Shown here: positions 23,901 to 36,744 of the stretch, in pieces | How positions within the stretch are numbered: the stretch's first letter is position 1 | Layout of the letters: every line of letters starts with the position of its first letter | DNA from: Formicarius rufipectus | Lineage: Eukaryota > Chordata > Aves > Passeriformes > Formicariidae | DNA: 64,000 bases | Direction: 5' to 3' | Assembly (NCBI GenBank): GCA_013399695.1 | Contig: VXAU01004440.1 | Span: forward strand, 343,415-407,414 | The notes under the pieces: generated by a model | Databases searched by the model: none | Seen by the model: the letters and a program-made list of their open reading frames with translations, nothing else | Told to the model about the DNA's origin: nothing | Program-made: the position numbers and the translations under genes

Positions 23901-26900
23901 AGTTTTCCTCTGGAGTGTTTGGTGCTGTTGGGTAAGCAATGTAGCACACGAGCACAACTGCCTCTTGCCACGCTAGAGTAGTATTCCAATTTTAACTTAG
24001 CCTTAACTGACCTTAAATCTTTATCCTGTCTTTAGTGCAAAGATACCGTATCAGTAGGCACAGCTGAATGATGTGAGGAGAGTTGTGTTGCATGGTTAAG
24101 TGTCATTATGATGGTTAAGAACTGTCAGGACAGTAAAAGCTTGAGGCTCTGAAGGCAATATTTGTAGGCCTGCTAAAAAATGATGATGCATCATGACTGA
24201 CCTGGCATCTTGTTTACAGAAGTGTCATTGTGGTGGTGAGGAAAGCCTTCGTATCATCAGCCATCTCCTGAGCAATGTTCTCTTCCTTCCCCTCACCTAT
24301 TGGCTGTGATCCTTATGAAATGATATAAGGTTGGACTGCAGAGTTTTTGCTTTCTTCTTTTCCCTGTGGGACCTTAAGAGTGTGTGGTACCAAATTCCTC
24401 TTTGAACCTTGAACTCCTATTCAAGCCTAGAGATTCTGTCTGATTTTCATTCCAACATTATATATAACGAATATTAAAATTCCTAAAATACAGAGCTGTG
24501 TGTGCAGTTCTCCAAGTACTACAACTCTTACAAAAGCAAAGCAGAAATTTGTTGAGCTCTAAATAAACTACTTTCTTCTTTAGGAGATGTTTCAGAATAC
24601 AACAGGTATCACAAATAGGTAGGGACCAGCTTGATACTGCTGGTGGTGATGCTAGTACTGTGTTGTACTGCTAGTACTGGGAGTGGCATTCAGATGTGCT
24701 TGGGCAGCAGTTGCATGTTGCTGTGCAGAGCCAGTGCAGCAGTTTGGAAAAGCCTTGATTCCTTTTTGAGTAAAGATGTGGTGGTTACAAATAGCCAGGC
24801 ATTGCTGAGGGCCTCTGTGCTCGGTTTGGGTGGTAAGTTGCATTAGAGCCAAACATAGAAACCCAACAATTTCTGTAGAACTGCCTGTGGAGTGGGATGC
24901 CACACAAGTAGTCCCAGCAAATTCTGGGCTTCGTGGCTAAGAATGGAACCAGGAAAAAATGTTAATTTTTTAGTTTTCTCCATGCATCTTTTTCTATTGG
25001 TAAACACAAATGTAGTCATGGAAATCTGTATGTCTTCCATGTGAAATCTCTGCTTTTATAACTGTTTCCTTGTAATGTAGAGCAAAGCTAACAAAAAAAG
25101 AAGTGGTTTTATGATGCAAACAATGTTTTTCCTATTTAGTTTTCTGAAAGCAAACCTGAAATAAATAGCTGTGCAGACAGAGTACAATTTTGCAAGTAGT
25201 ATTTGAATAAATAAAGAATTACAGTTCACTATAAGAAGTCATTTTAGTTGCATCAGTCTTAATGCAGTGTTACATTTTCTACATTTATAAAAGGAAAAAG
25301 AATAAAGTGATAGTAGCCTCAAAACCTCAATATTACAATGTAGACAGTGGCCAGTATAATCTGTATCCAGTGTTCATTAAGAAAACAACTTTTAATATTG
25401 CAATAGATTAATTTTTTTAATTATGACTTCTCTGTGTCTTTATCCTTCTTGGTCCCAAGGACATTCTAAAGTAGTGGTTCTGAAACACATGGCATATGAA
25501 TGATGCAACTTTGCAAATAAGAAATATGTGCAAGAAAAATTATTCCAGTATCAAATCTGTTACTGAATATTGATTAATCCAAGTAGATGCTGTTCTATCC
25601 ATTTATTTTGCATTCTTATTGTTTTAGTTTGTAAACCTTTTGGAGCAGAGACCTCTTGTGCTGGGAGCAGGGTTTTGTGCTGCTCAGAAAAAAATAAAAT
25701 TGAAAATAGGCTTTTGGAGGGAGGGGGAATTGCTAAAAGTGTGGGAAGTAATGCAATGTAGAAGTGGAATTTGAACACACCACATTTCAATCCTGCTTGA
25801 GCCTTGTCTCCTACAGCTCAAATGGTAGGTGGAAACTGTAGTGAACTACAGCTAAGAAGACCTTTTATGAGCTTTTCCTAAGTGCATTTTAAAGTCACAA
25901 ATACACTGAATATAATAAAATTAAAGAACATGGTTTCAGAGTATATTTGTAAGAAATAATCAAAAGGTATTAGTCTGTGGATGGTATTAAAAAACTGCTA
26001 ATATCATTCTTAACCACCTACCAGTGTGATTTGATCAAGAATTTCTTAGTGAATGTGTTAATTTAATTTAATTAAAGCTGTATATGTAATACCACAATAC
26101 TTGTAATTTCGGCAGGGGGCTGTTATTTTTATTGGGAAAAGTAAGAGATAGAGAAAAATCCTATTGATTTTTCTAACATAAATGTGGATGTTATTTTCAA
26201 CCAATACCTTTTAAAGAAACTTTTAATCAGTTCTTGTGGAATCTAAAAGTTCAGTAATATATTTCTGATATTTATGGCCAAATTTTTTCTTTTCTGAGAC
26301 TTCTTTTTAGAAGAAAAGTAGTTATCAGAGGATGGCATCTCTCCTGTGTGTTTCCACAGCAGGAACAGAATTCCTGCTTACCCTCTTGCAGTCTGTCACT
26401 GGCCTCCAAGGGATTTAGATCAGACCCTTAAATCTCTGCTCAAGCCTGTAGGCTGTTTGAAGGCATTGCCACAGAGTCAGGTTTTTTCCATTCCTATTCG
26501 ATTCATAGGATTCACGGTGTTTGACTGAGAAAAATGTTTAGTGATACCTTCTGGCAAACTCACTCTTCGGGGGGTTGGGCTCTGCTTAGAGAGGTCAGGG
26601 GGAAGAATCGTGAGTGCTCAGAACAAAGCTGTGTACACCCTTCCTGGGACTGTGGGAGGTGGTGCCAGTTCTATTTACCCTGTCCTGAACCAGGATCCTG
26701 GGTGCCTGTAAAAGGCAGGGGTGTTTCCCTCCATCACTGCTGCATCCTTGAGGCTTTGTTTCTGCCAGAGCTCCCAGCTCCATATTAGGCATGACTGAGC
26801 TCATCTGGTCAAAGGGCAGGATTACCAAACACATTACTAGAGGTCCACTTTCCATATTTTGGAATTTCTTTCCTTATCAGTGCCTTGTTTGTCCTTCATG

Positions 26901-26976
26901 TGTTTCCTTGGTAATAGGGAAGTCATGGTATGAAAACAAAGGAGTCTGACTATTCATAGTGGGGATTTTTTTTCAG
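17956..26976. other. long non-coding stretch, no gene seen
   Basis: AT-rich sequence with ordinary stop density. The longest open frames are about 90 codons, without domains. Homopolymers: T24 at 19060-19083 and a T run then C run at 20224-20246. The end of an old retroposon is possible near 21165-21220, where GAGGTTGGAGCAG then TTCTCTTCTAACTGAA faintly recalls a CR1 3' end, but I do not call it. Patches at 23720-23960 and 24620-24930 are richer in CA, TG and GC without exon borders that stand out. Confidence 0.65.
19060..19083. repeat. T24 homopolymer
   Basis: The longest pure homopolymer seen in the window. It could be the antisense tail of a minus-strand retroposon, but the flank (TTAAGGGAATAAAAG) is not a recognised element. 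Confidence 0.9.
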
Positions 26977-27004
26977 TCTTTTTACTGATACATCCTTTTT
27001 CAAG
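26977..27004 (+). other. microexon-like site (weak candidate)
   Basis: An acceptor (GGGGATTTTTTTTCAG) ends at 26976, and a near-perfect donor CAAG|GTAAGT lies 28 nt later. One frame through it is open (LFTDTSFFK). The interval is T-rich and of ordinary composition, and 28 nt is not a multiple of three. It is recorded only because the donor is so close to consensus. Confidence 0.1.
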
Positions 27005-27010
27005 GTAAGT

Positions 27011-29993
27011 AAGAGAGAAAGATCACTTTGCTCTCATAAGCATGATTTTAAAATGGTTCAATAAAAGTCTCTCTCAATTCTAAAAGTATATTGCTAACTC
27101 TACATAATATACTGTCTTTAGTGAAGAGCTAGAATTTCAAAATTGGAGGTGCATGACTGTGTTATTCCTCATGCTGGCCAGTACCTGATCACAAGTGATA
27201 CCTTGTGCAACAGGTTGAGTTGATGGAGTTGCTCAGAGATACCAAGGAGGTTGGAGGTGTATAAGTTTAGGTTTTAAGAAATAAATTGGTTCATCACCCA
27301 GTTGTCAGCATCTGGCTTTAATTCTGCTCTAGGAACTGTTCTGGTGTCCTAAAAGGGGAACTAAAGAGAGAATAGAGCTAGTATTGAAAAACTGACTTAA
27401 AGTTGGCTGCTGAGTGAAAGAAATAGCCATGTGTTTTCAATAAAATTTAAGGGAAACATTATCAAAGGTTTTAAAGATGACTATACATCTTCCTCCTCTC
27501 TAGCCCCATCAAACAGAAATTTGGAGAGATTCTGTTTGGAGTGAATGGGGGTTACTCCATGAGGATTGGAGGGGCACTTTTGTCTACTGTAACGCTTCTC
27601 CTGTGATTACCTTCAGTTATTCTTCTTGTGTCTCTGCAACAGTGGGAAAGGATTTTCCTTACATTAAAGTAGGACTCTTTCTTTAATTCTTCACTGCCAC
27701 TGATAGGTCATCCTGTGAGGTTTTATTTCTAACCATCCACGATGACGCTGTGCAGTTCTTTGACAGCATTTAGTCAGGGCTGCCTTAAAACACGGGCTGG
27801 TGCTGTTTGGAAGTGCTTGTGCACACATGTGGCTTTGGTTATACATCACATAACTGAAGTTATAACGAGCTTTGACCGTGGATAAATGAAGGCTTCTGTG
27901 GTCTCTTGTAATCTGGGAAGCTGTCTAATCGGTGTTGCAAACATCTTATTTGTGATGGATCTACAGCACAGTTTAGTGAAAAATTAATAGCCCTAAAAAA
28001 ACTTCCATCATCTCTTCTTCCAAGTATCAATGAATTTGTATGTCTCCTGATGAGAGTGCCTCTTTCTAATTTATTTTGTGCTTTTTTTAAAAATCGTAAG
28101 ACTACAGAAGTGCAGAGAGCTCTGTTCTTATGGCCTCGCTGTAAAGGCAGTTTTATTGGAAAGGAACATTAAGTTTTCCAGTGCAGTCAGTTTGGGAAAA
28201 TATTTCAAGGTAGCGTATGGGTGGTAAGTGTGCAAATCATGTTATTTGTTTGCAGGATTATAGAAGTTGAATGAGAAATTAATTCAGTGTGGCATGTTGC
28301 TTTTTCATTTGTGACTCCTGAAGAATTGGTCTGTAATGTCAGACAGCACAAAAATCAGCATTCTTAAGCCTGTTCTGAAATTCTTTAGATTTGTAGTGGA
28401 ATAAGCATAGAAAATGTACATATAGTGACTCACCAAACAGGGTAGGAGCCTTTGTCCTCCAAATTTAAATTGAAGTATTGCAGTTGTGGATAACACAAAA
28501 ACTGAAGAGACCTAAAACCTTTTTTGTTTGTTTGTTTTCTTTTGCACCTTTTGATTGAAAATGTGAAGTGCTATAATATCTGTTACCTTCCTATAATTGC
28601 TCCTTTTACACATCTAACAGGTATGTCCCATCAGATTAGTGTTTTGTTTGGTTGGTTGGTTGGTTTTTTTTAACATACTGTGCCCTATTTTGTAAAATTG
28701 CTTTGAGTTTAGGTGTGTTATTGGAACTGCACCAGGTTAATGGGAGGAGAACAAGCCCGAAGTCTCCTTCACTGGTAACTCTGAGTGGGAAGTCTCTTTG
28801 CTTGTGGTGATTTCTCTCTTTCCTGGAAAATTGCTCTATCCTTTGAGCAGACATTCTTCTTATTAAAACCCCATGATGATGAATATACCGAATGCTGAAC
28901 TGAAGCTCAAGTTTCCCTTGGTGATGTGTTATTTTCCCTCCTGAATGGTCTGTTACCAAAGACTTAAGCAAAATGTGTCTATGTGCAGGTTTCTTATCTT
29001 GCAGCATCAAGTGGCATCTGGGTGAGAGCTGTTGGCACATGAATAAGGATGCTCTTCAGCCAGTGCCACACAAGTCACTAGTGAGTGCCTTTGCCCCCAT
29101 CTTCTTCAGTTCTCTGCCAGGAGGATGAGGGCTTTCTAACCCTTAAGGAGTTAGGTAGGGCATGTTACAACCCAAAGCAGATGGGGTGGAGGTAGGTGAT
29201 AGCTTTGCACTGTTTTGTCTCAGGCCCGAGGTTAATTGCAAAGGGTTACTAAAACCCCATGCTTTGTAGGATTAGCTCAGTCCTCATTGCAGGTGAGTTT
29301 GAGAGTTTGGCTTGAAATTCTAAAGCAATGCACGGATGTCCTTAAATAGTACCACAGAGCCTTATAAATCTAGGATTTGTTTAGTCTTTTCATTGTTCTA
29401 AGGAATCTTCAATTATTGCATTGCTTTGTACATCAGTGCATATTATTAAACTTGTTTTAAAAATACATAATGCTTGGAGAGTAGTCTTCTGCAATGTTGA
29501 AACTTGGCATTATAAATTCATTCTTTTGCCTTTGAGTGAAACATGAGGAAAGAGTGCAAGTCTGTGAGAAATGTGGTCCTTGTTGGGCTAAGCAATGGAT
29601 TACCCTCCTTTCTTTCTATAATAACTGAAAGTATTTTCTTGCTTTAAAGATTTTTTTTTTTTTAAATCCTCAGGACATCCCTTCCAACCAGTCTGTCCCC
29701 AAGTTTCTGTACAGGACCAAGTACAAACTGCAAGCAAATCTACTTTATGGTGAAGTTTGGAGGCACCTCATAAATGCTAAGCTTGAGCCAATATGAAATC
29801 CTCCATCTCCTGGAATTAGTAAACACTCATCAAGAACAGGAGTGGGGGGTGTGGAGAAGAAAAGAAAAAAAGCCCGGTCTGCTCTTTGTTCAGACTTGTC
29901 TAACACACCTGTGCCTTTTAAACTCTTCTTACTGTAAGCAAAATTTTCAGTGAAATTTGAGACAAATTTTCCAGCTAATCAGATTGGTTTTAG
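27011..29993. other. non-coding DNA, no gene seen
   Basis: AT-rich. A 134-codon minus-strand frame (28636-29040) begins in mixed sequence and ends in a Lys/Asn/Gln/Thr-rich tail encoded by a GGTT-rich tract at 28648-28672, so it is not a credible gene. No repeat family is identified. Confidence 0.65.
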
Positions 29994-30105
29994 AAAAAAA
30001 AACAAAAAAAAACCCCAAAAAAAACCCACAAAAACCAACAACAACAAACTAACAAACCCCCCCCCCCAAAAAAAACCCAAACAAAACAAACCCACCAAAA
30101 AACCC
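29994..30105. repeat. A/C-rich low-complexity tract
   Basis: More than 100 bases almost wholly of A and C, with blocks such as AAAACCC, ACAACAACAA and an 11-base C run near its middle. It has no fixed period. It could be a degenerate A-rich tail in plus orientation. It borders a perfect hairpin at 30106-30128. Confidence 0.9.
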
Positions 30106-30128
30106 TAATCTTAGCAGATCTAAGATTA
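30106..30128. other. perfect 9-bp inverted repeat
   Basis: TAATCTTAG and CTAAGATTA are perfect reverse complements around the 5-base loop CAGAT. The hairpin starts at the base where the A/C-rich tract ends, so it may belong to the same inserted unit or be a target-site feature. Too short to be a microRNA precursor. Confidence 0.5.
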
Positions 30129-31559
30129 AGGAATCCCATGGCCTAAAATGATGATACAAAAGTATCTGGATTCTTTCATTTTGCTTTGAATTTTTGAAAC
30201 ATCAAGGTACATTTGGTTCCTGTTCCCAGGCTTTTATGTACACGGTGGGGGCTGGAAGTATGCTTGAGGAGGTGAAAGCTGACATTCTTAAAGAAGCACT
30301 TGTTTGGAGGATCAGGGGGTTTAAATAAATCATTAAATATGAGAAAATCAGAAGAACTGTCAATGTTGTCATTACCTGAATGCTGTTCAAATCAGCAGTG
30401 CTGAAAAGTTGTCATCTGATGGTTACAAGATGGCCTGTGACACAGAGCAGTTTTCTCAGAGGCAGGTGTGTATTAGGTTGATGCAACAAAATTGCTACCT
30501 GCAGAAAGATAGGCAGAACTGCACTTTCATTCCTCATATTAACTTCACCTGCCATGAAGGTTAGGAGACCATGCTAATTGAGAGGCTAAGAAATACTGAG
30601 CTATTACTTCTGGAAGAAAAGAATCTGTATGAACTGAGAACAAATCCAGTTCATAATTGCCCTGGATTCTAGCACTGAGGTAAACTAAAAGCACATACGA
30701 GTGTGGTTTTGCTAGAGCTTGCTTCAGAAGCTTTGTTCTCCTTTCAGTCTCACATCTGTTCCATCAGAGGATGTAACTCCAGCTTTTTCTTTATTTTGTG
30801 TTTGTGTGCCTTGATTGGAAAACAGAAGTTTGACCTGCCAGTGTGAGTCTGAAGAAGTTTTGATGTATGCTTAGGCAGAAGGATATCTAGTACTTGGCTG
30901 AGGCTGACTTGACAGAAAAGCTTTTAATTTCTGTGTGAGTCCATGGAGACCTGGCACCCGCATCTGAGGGCAGCTGGGGTCAGTGTTACCACACACATGC
31001 TCACAGATTGTTCCTCTCCTGTAGGACGGGAATATTTGCAATCTATTCAGAACTTTCTGATACTTGCTTTTAATTTTAGAATGTGCCCAGGAATGTATAT
31101 GCTCCTAAATCCTATTCCTGTTGTAGGTGAGCTTCTCATAGAAGTGTAGGGAGTCCAACTAATCCCCATTGGAAATGACAGGCAGAGTGGGTGAAACATC
31201 TCAAAGCCCAGAGTCAGCCTGGAAGAATCCTGAATTTGAACTCAAAATTCATGAGATGCAGTCCAGATCTTCAAACAGAGAATGGTTCTTTTTGTCTGTA
31301 GCAGTTGCTTTGTTTTCAAAGATGTTCGTGTTAAAATGTGTCTTGACCGGGGACAGATGACCTATGAGGAGCAGGAAATAATCAGAAAGCCTCAAGATGC
31401 TGTGTTATGCTTTATTTCAAAGCCCTGACCTGTATAGGATGCCTTCTGAATGTGCCTGACTGTTTCCTCTGATTCCTGAACCCTCTATAGAGAATATTTG
31501 TCATGGGTTTCCATGAGTGAGAGCAGAGAGGTCGTTGGCAAATTCAATGCCCTCTTAAT

Positions 31560-31800
31560 ATCTGCTTGAACACATCTAAGGCAAATCAGGGAACCAATGT
31601 TTATGTAGCATGCTCATGAAATCATTAACAAGCCGGCTGGCAAATTAGAATTTCTTTAAAAGGAAAATTTAATCAAGTAATGACATAGTTGTAGTGCGGT
31701 TTCATGTCCTCCTCCTAGACAAGCATTCATTATGAGCTTGAGTAAATATTAGATATTTATCACATAGGATGTTAAATATTTAAATTTTCCTGTAACAGAT
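31560..31800. promoter_or_regulatory. possible conserved non-coding element
   Basis: A repeat-free stretch with several TAAT and ATTA homeodomain-type cores (for example CATTAACAAG, CAAATTAGAA, TTTAATCAAG), a CATGCTCATGAAAT octamer-like segment and a few CpGs. Dense lineage-factor cores of this kind are common in vertebrate enhancers, but AT-rich DNA also gives many TAAT cores by chance. This is inference from composition only. Confidence 0.2.
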
Positions 31801-33779
31801 ATATATTCCTACCTGGCAGGCTGCTGCTCACTATGGAATTAGAAGGACAAGTTTCTCTTAAGTTGTTTTCTAGTTTGGGTGTCAATTTGTAATTGAACTT
31901 TCTGAAAGTAAGATTTTGCTGTAGTAATTTTATAGTTAAGTGCCTACTCTGGGCATTAAGGCTTTTATTTCACAAGAAACTCATGACAGTCTTGTCTGAA
32001 AGAGTCTTGTCTGTGGCAACCAGCAGCTGCAGGGTAAAGGCACAGAAATTGTTCTGTTGACTTTCATGGGACGTCTCCCATACATTGGGCAGAAGGGCTT
32101 TTTTTTTTAATTTTTAATTTATTTTTTTTTCTTCTAAGCACGAGACTGATCAAGCATACTGTGAGGTCTCTGGCCAAACCAGCCATGGTCTTTTCTGTGG
32201 GTACCTGTTCATCCCAGCTGCTTAGCCTTCCATGACAAGCTTATATAATGAGTATTTGGGTGACAATTGTAGGTTCAACCCCAACCTGGAAGCAGATTTT
32301 GCATGGGTTAATCTTTTAAGGGTCCAGTGTGTTGTCTTTCCCTCTGCTTATGTTACATTATTCCTCTCATCATTTTCTAGTCTCCATGGAAGGAGCTGCA
32401 GGTCATTCCTACAGTTCTTAGCCATGAAGCAGTTGGTCCAGATGAGCTGGAGTAATTGTATTGCTACTTGATCATCAGATCTTCATTGAAACATAGATCT
32501 GGAGACTTGTGACTGTAAGTGTGCTTGGGACAGTAGAAGACTGTAGAGCCAGAAGGAAATTTATTATTACACCTTTTGTCGGGTTTGTAACTGTACCACC
32601 AGGTGGGAGGAAGTTTAAGGTATATATAGCATAAGGAACAGCTTATTTTGAACTAGGCTGGTGAAGTAGAATCAGTTGTCTTACATGTCATGTCTTTAGA
32701 AAAGGTATTCTCATGTTATCTGTAATCTTTTTTTTTTTTAATTTCAGAAAAGATATATCAGCTATTTGTAATTTTGAATGCGTTAGGAAGCAGTCAAAAC
32801 AGTGACAGCTTGGTCAGAAAAACAGATGCATTCCTTCATGGTAATTGCATATGATAATCCTATCCATTCTTGTTATTTTAAGGGGAATTACTCTGATTTT
32901 AAGTTAGTCTTTGATTTGAATTCTGTGCAAGAACCACAGCAGAGTCATCGTTGCCTTAGAATTGACAAAACTGTTTGTCATTCAGTCATTTAGTAGCAAC
33001 CTGACAAGTGCAATGCAGCATAACTCTATAAATCAAAAACTAATATTGGATACCACCTTTAAAAAAAGTTGCTGACATGTTAGAGAGATGCTAAATGAGC
33101 CTTATTGATGTTTCATTCTAATTAAATACATGGTAAATGTTCAGTAATTACACCTTTCATTAAAATATGAATATATGATTTTCAGTCTTCCCAGAACTGC
33201 CCTTTAAAAATCATCAGAATATATTTTGATCTTGTGACATTAAGTCACTATAGCTTAGCAATGTGTTGGTAACTTAGTAAGCTGTTGGGGTTTGTTTTGG
33301 AAAAATTGTCGTTTGCAGGTAAAGTTGTCAGACTGCTTGGCTGTATAATCCTTCACGTGAAATAATACGAAAAGGTTCTTGGTATGGAAGTGAACACTTT
33401 ACCCTGACCTGTGCTTGGAATCTTTGTGCATGGGCTGGAATTGCTTCAAAGCAGTTGTATCGTGGGATGACAAACACACTGATTTCATTACATCCCTCTC
33501 TCCTTGACATGGCAGACCACCCACCTGCTTGGTGCTGTGTGCTTAGGTCTGAGCATGGCATGTTACAAGATGGGGCTGTCCCTGTCCCCCTAGTTACTTC
33601 TTATGTTGTTGGAATTAATAACTGTTGAACTTTGCTATCAATACTGCAGGTGTGTGTAGCCTCCTACAACAGCCTTACACATTCCATTCTGTGAAAAGAG
33701 AAGATAGGGAAAATTTGCATTCTTGCCTGCTTTAAATTAGGATCTGTATTAACAATTTAGACTATTGTGTTATGAGAGC

Positions 33780-34060
33780 ATCGATTTCATCTTTTCCAAT
33801 GATTCCTTTTAATGAAATTGTTCAAGGCTCAGTTCACCACAGAGGAGAGGCTGCTCTCTGCATTATTGGAGCCAAGTTAAGGTCACAGATCTTGGCTCTT
33901 CCATCATGAGAATCGTTCAATAGAAAACATGGACAGGCCAGAGAACAATTTTCAGCTAATTCTGTGATTGCTTTGAAAGCAGTGGTGAAAATCATAGGAG
34001 TTAATGAGTCTCTCCATTACTTACCCATTCCAACTAACTCAGCAAGCCGAATGAAAAACC
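33780..34060. promoter_or_regulatory. possible conserved non-coding element
   Basis: Repeat-free and balanced in composition. It holds nuclear-receptor-like half sites (TCAAGGCTCA, TTAAGGTCACAG), Sox-like ACAAT motifs (AGAACAATTTTC) and TAAT cores (CAGCTAATTCTG, GAGTTAATGAG). No open frame explains its texture. A conservation track would decide. Confidence 0.2.
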
Positions 34061-34998
34061 CAAATTTTCAACTGAAACTATTTTTTTAACTGTCCCCAAA
34101 ATAGACCCTTTTCAGCTTAGGAGGCAGCCTGTCTGTAGTAAAAGTTCAAATGTTAGAAAGGCTGATTCTCCTGCTTTCTCCTCTCCTGTCTGTCGGTGGC
34201 CTTGGGAAAGTCTTCAGATTTGAAAAGATAATATTTTCCTACTTCGTTAGGATTGTGACTTTGCAGTGTTTAAGCTGCTTGAGAAAACACAAGAGCAATT
34301 AACTACAAAGTATCCCTGAGCACAATTAAAATAGGGTTTCCTTTTTCTTAGTGAATACTTGTTACATGTTTAAAAATGCCAACAAGCCACATTAAAGCCC
34401 ACCAAAAACCCAACCAAACATAAAAGCCAGTCTAGATCTTCTCTGTTTCTTCATGTAATGTGTCTGACATGGTGTTCTTTAAAAAGAAAGCTAGACAATC
34501 AGAGAAGACCTACACAAGCACAGGAGTTATATTGATAAACAGGCATCTAAAATGCTAATGAAGTTTTTTCATCCCAGTATGTATATGTGGGCATTGAATT
34601 GGAAACGTATTGCTACATACAATATAATAATTATATATGTAACATGTATGAATATAAATATTGAATGAAATATAATTAGTATCTATAACAACTATAAAAA
34701 CATGTAATTATATGTGCTTGAGTGCTAATATGTGGATTAAATTTTGTAGTTAGACTAAGAATTGGATTGGTACAATAATATATTTCATATTCAGGACGCC
34801 CTTGAGCAACAGTTCCCACTTCAAAGGTATTTTCATAGGTTACTACCCTGTAAGTATCTTTATAGTAGCAAACTGAATGCCTTCTAGGGCATCCTTTGTG
34901 CATTCCCTAGATAGCACTGATAGAAAGCTAATTTCCTTGGTTTCATGTAAACCAGGAAAGCTGCAAGTCAGAGTGTTTTGTCTGGCACAGAAAAGACA

Positions 34999-35065
34999 AA
35001 TGATAGTAATAATACCTATCTCTTATATAGAGCATCTCAGGCCATTTGGTCTAATTAAGGGTCAG
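34999..35065 (+). repeat. MIR-like SINE 3' segment
   Basis: TAATAATACCTATCTCTTAT followed by ATAGAGCATCTCA resembles the widespread amniote SINE segment 'aataatacctagctcttatatagcgcttttcat'. The part after it decays quickly. Family assignment is from memory. Confidence 0.45.
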
Positions 35066-35651
35066 GTGCTACCAGGGAGTACCAGTTCCTGATATGGAAT
35101 CGTGGGCTGAGTCCTTCATGTTCTCTGGATCCTGGAGTACTACTGCATTATGTTCAATGATGAAAACAGAGACACCCAAAATTTAGGGCTTTTGCAAGGT
35201 GGAAAAGACAAGAGAATAATCCAGATTATGTGCTTTGAGATATGTGCTTTCAGCAGGTACAATTCATTCTGGAATGCACTTGAGTTGTCATCTCCCTTCG
35301 TGATGCTACAGATGTAGGTAAAAATGCCTTTCTGCACAGCACAGCTGGACTGTTACCCAGACTCACTTCTCCAGTCACAGCCCTGGCAGGAAAAGGGGTA
35401 GCTGTAGCTGCTTCATCTTTGCTTCTTTGGGTCATAGCTTGGCACAGGAGCTCAGGGCAGCTTATCTATGAGTCCTATCTTCCCTTCTCTAAGTATTTCT
35501 GTAGCAGCTTAATGCTTCCTTATGATTTGTCTGTCTCGTGATCTATTCTGACGAGAAATGGGTCTAAAAAACAATTCCTCTGGGAAATACACTGAAATGT
35601 TGGGAAAGCCCCATAAAGAAGCAGCTCACATCCTTCACTTTCAGTAATGTT
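35066..35651. other. spacer between two MIR-like pieces
   Basis: Short open frames only (65 codons or fewer). No exon or further repeat is recognised. Confidence 0.6.
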
Positions 35652-35735
35652 TAGATTTTACAGTTGAGTAAGAAGGAACAGAGGGGTAAAATGCCAGGAA
35701 GGAGGAAGAGAACTCCTGGACCTGAATTTGTATCA
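35652..35735 (-). repeat. MIR-like SINE remnant
   Basis: ATTTTACAGTTGAGTAAGAA then GAACAGAGGGGTAAAATGCC and GAACTCCTGGACCTGAATTT follow the order of the reversed MIR sequence ('attttacagatgaggaaact', 'gaggcacagagaggttaagt', and the box B complement with 'acccaggtct'). All three blocks are in the right order and spacing, which makes this one of the better MIR-like calls. Confidence 0.5.
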
Positions 35736-36698
35736 TAATGGTAGCATCACTGATGTAAATGGGATTCCTAGTCTCCTCATCTGGTCTTCATAAGTGATGT
35801 ATGACTTCTGCTGAAGCTGCTCTGCATTTTTTTCACCTGATACTTCCAGTCTGAGATGCAAAGGGGTCACCTCTGCAAGGAGAAGCTGACGCGATAAGAT
35901 GCAAGTCTTGAAAATCCTTTTTAATGACAATGGGTAGGTAAAAAAATTAAAAAGCTTAATGAGGGTCAAGATATAAGACTAGGACTACGATATATGGAGG
36001 TTCACAATTACTGAGTGCCTCCTAGAAATAACTCAAGCTCAGTGTTGAGGTAAAAAATATCTTTGCTGATCTGAATTGCCATTTGCCTCCCTACCTTAAA
36101 CTTGGCTTGTTGACATAGGGCAAAAAGACTACATGAACTGTGTGGATGATCATACATTGCCTGGTTATGTAGTCCTGCTTTTGAGTCAGCCTCAAATTTT
36201 AGTGACTGAGCCAGGCAAGTATAAAGAATAAAATATTTTGCAGAATTTGCAGGTGCAGTTCTTGATGCATGACCGTAAAGAGGAGTTGAATGCTGTATAC
36301 TTGTTTTGATCAGACTTGCTGAATGGCAAGAACTGTTTTACTGCACTTCAGGTTTTGGAGGAAGTTATCCTAGGTAGTAATAGTTGTTTTCCTTATATCA
36401 CAGTTTGTCAGCCAACACAGTGCACACATTAAAACATTCTCAAGATAACAGTGGATATAGAACAGAGGTAACAATAAAGGTCTACGAGAGTCTGCAGATG
36501 AACTTCTGTATTAAATATATAAGGAACATTTTGCTTAGAATTGCTGAAAATTAAGATCATTGCAACCACAGGATTCATACTTACCCTCCCTTTTGGTAAT
36601 TGATTATTTAATAGTGGTAACAAGACTTACTCCTAATGGTGTATACTATAAATAAATTGACACTGAATAACCTAGACATATACTGCAGAGATTGCTGC

Positions 36699-36744
36699 AT
36701 ATATATGTATATATTCACATACATATATATATATGTATATGTAT
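36699..36744. repeat. imperfect TA-rich microsatellite
   Basis: ATATATGTATATATTCACAT and then further TA and TG steps, partly self-complementary. An imperfect dinucleotide repeat. Confidence 0.85.

Larger units (their letters stand above)
30129..34998. other. non-coding DNA; two possible conserved blocks
   Basis: No open frame above about 80 codons. A T-rich stretch lies at 32100-32135 and an acceptor-like site (TTTTTTTTTTAATTTCAG) near 32745 without a good partner donor. The stretches 31560-31800 and 33780-34060 have balanced, motif-rich composition without repeats and look more like conserved non-coding DNA than neutral intron. An AT-rich stretch full of TATA steps lies at 34610-34760. Confidence 0.6.

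Noticed and set aside
28636..29040. 134-codon minus-strand open frame
   Set aside because: It ends in a QPTNQT low-complexity tail from a GGTT repeat; no family resemblance.
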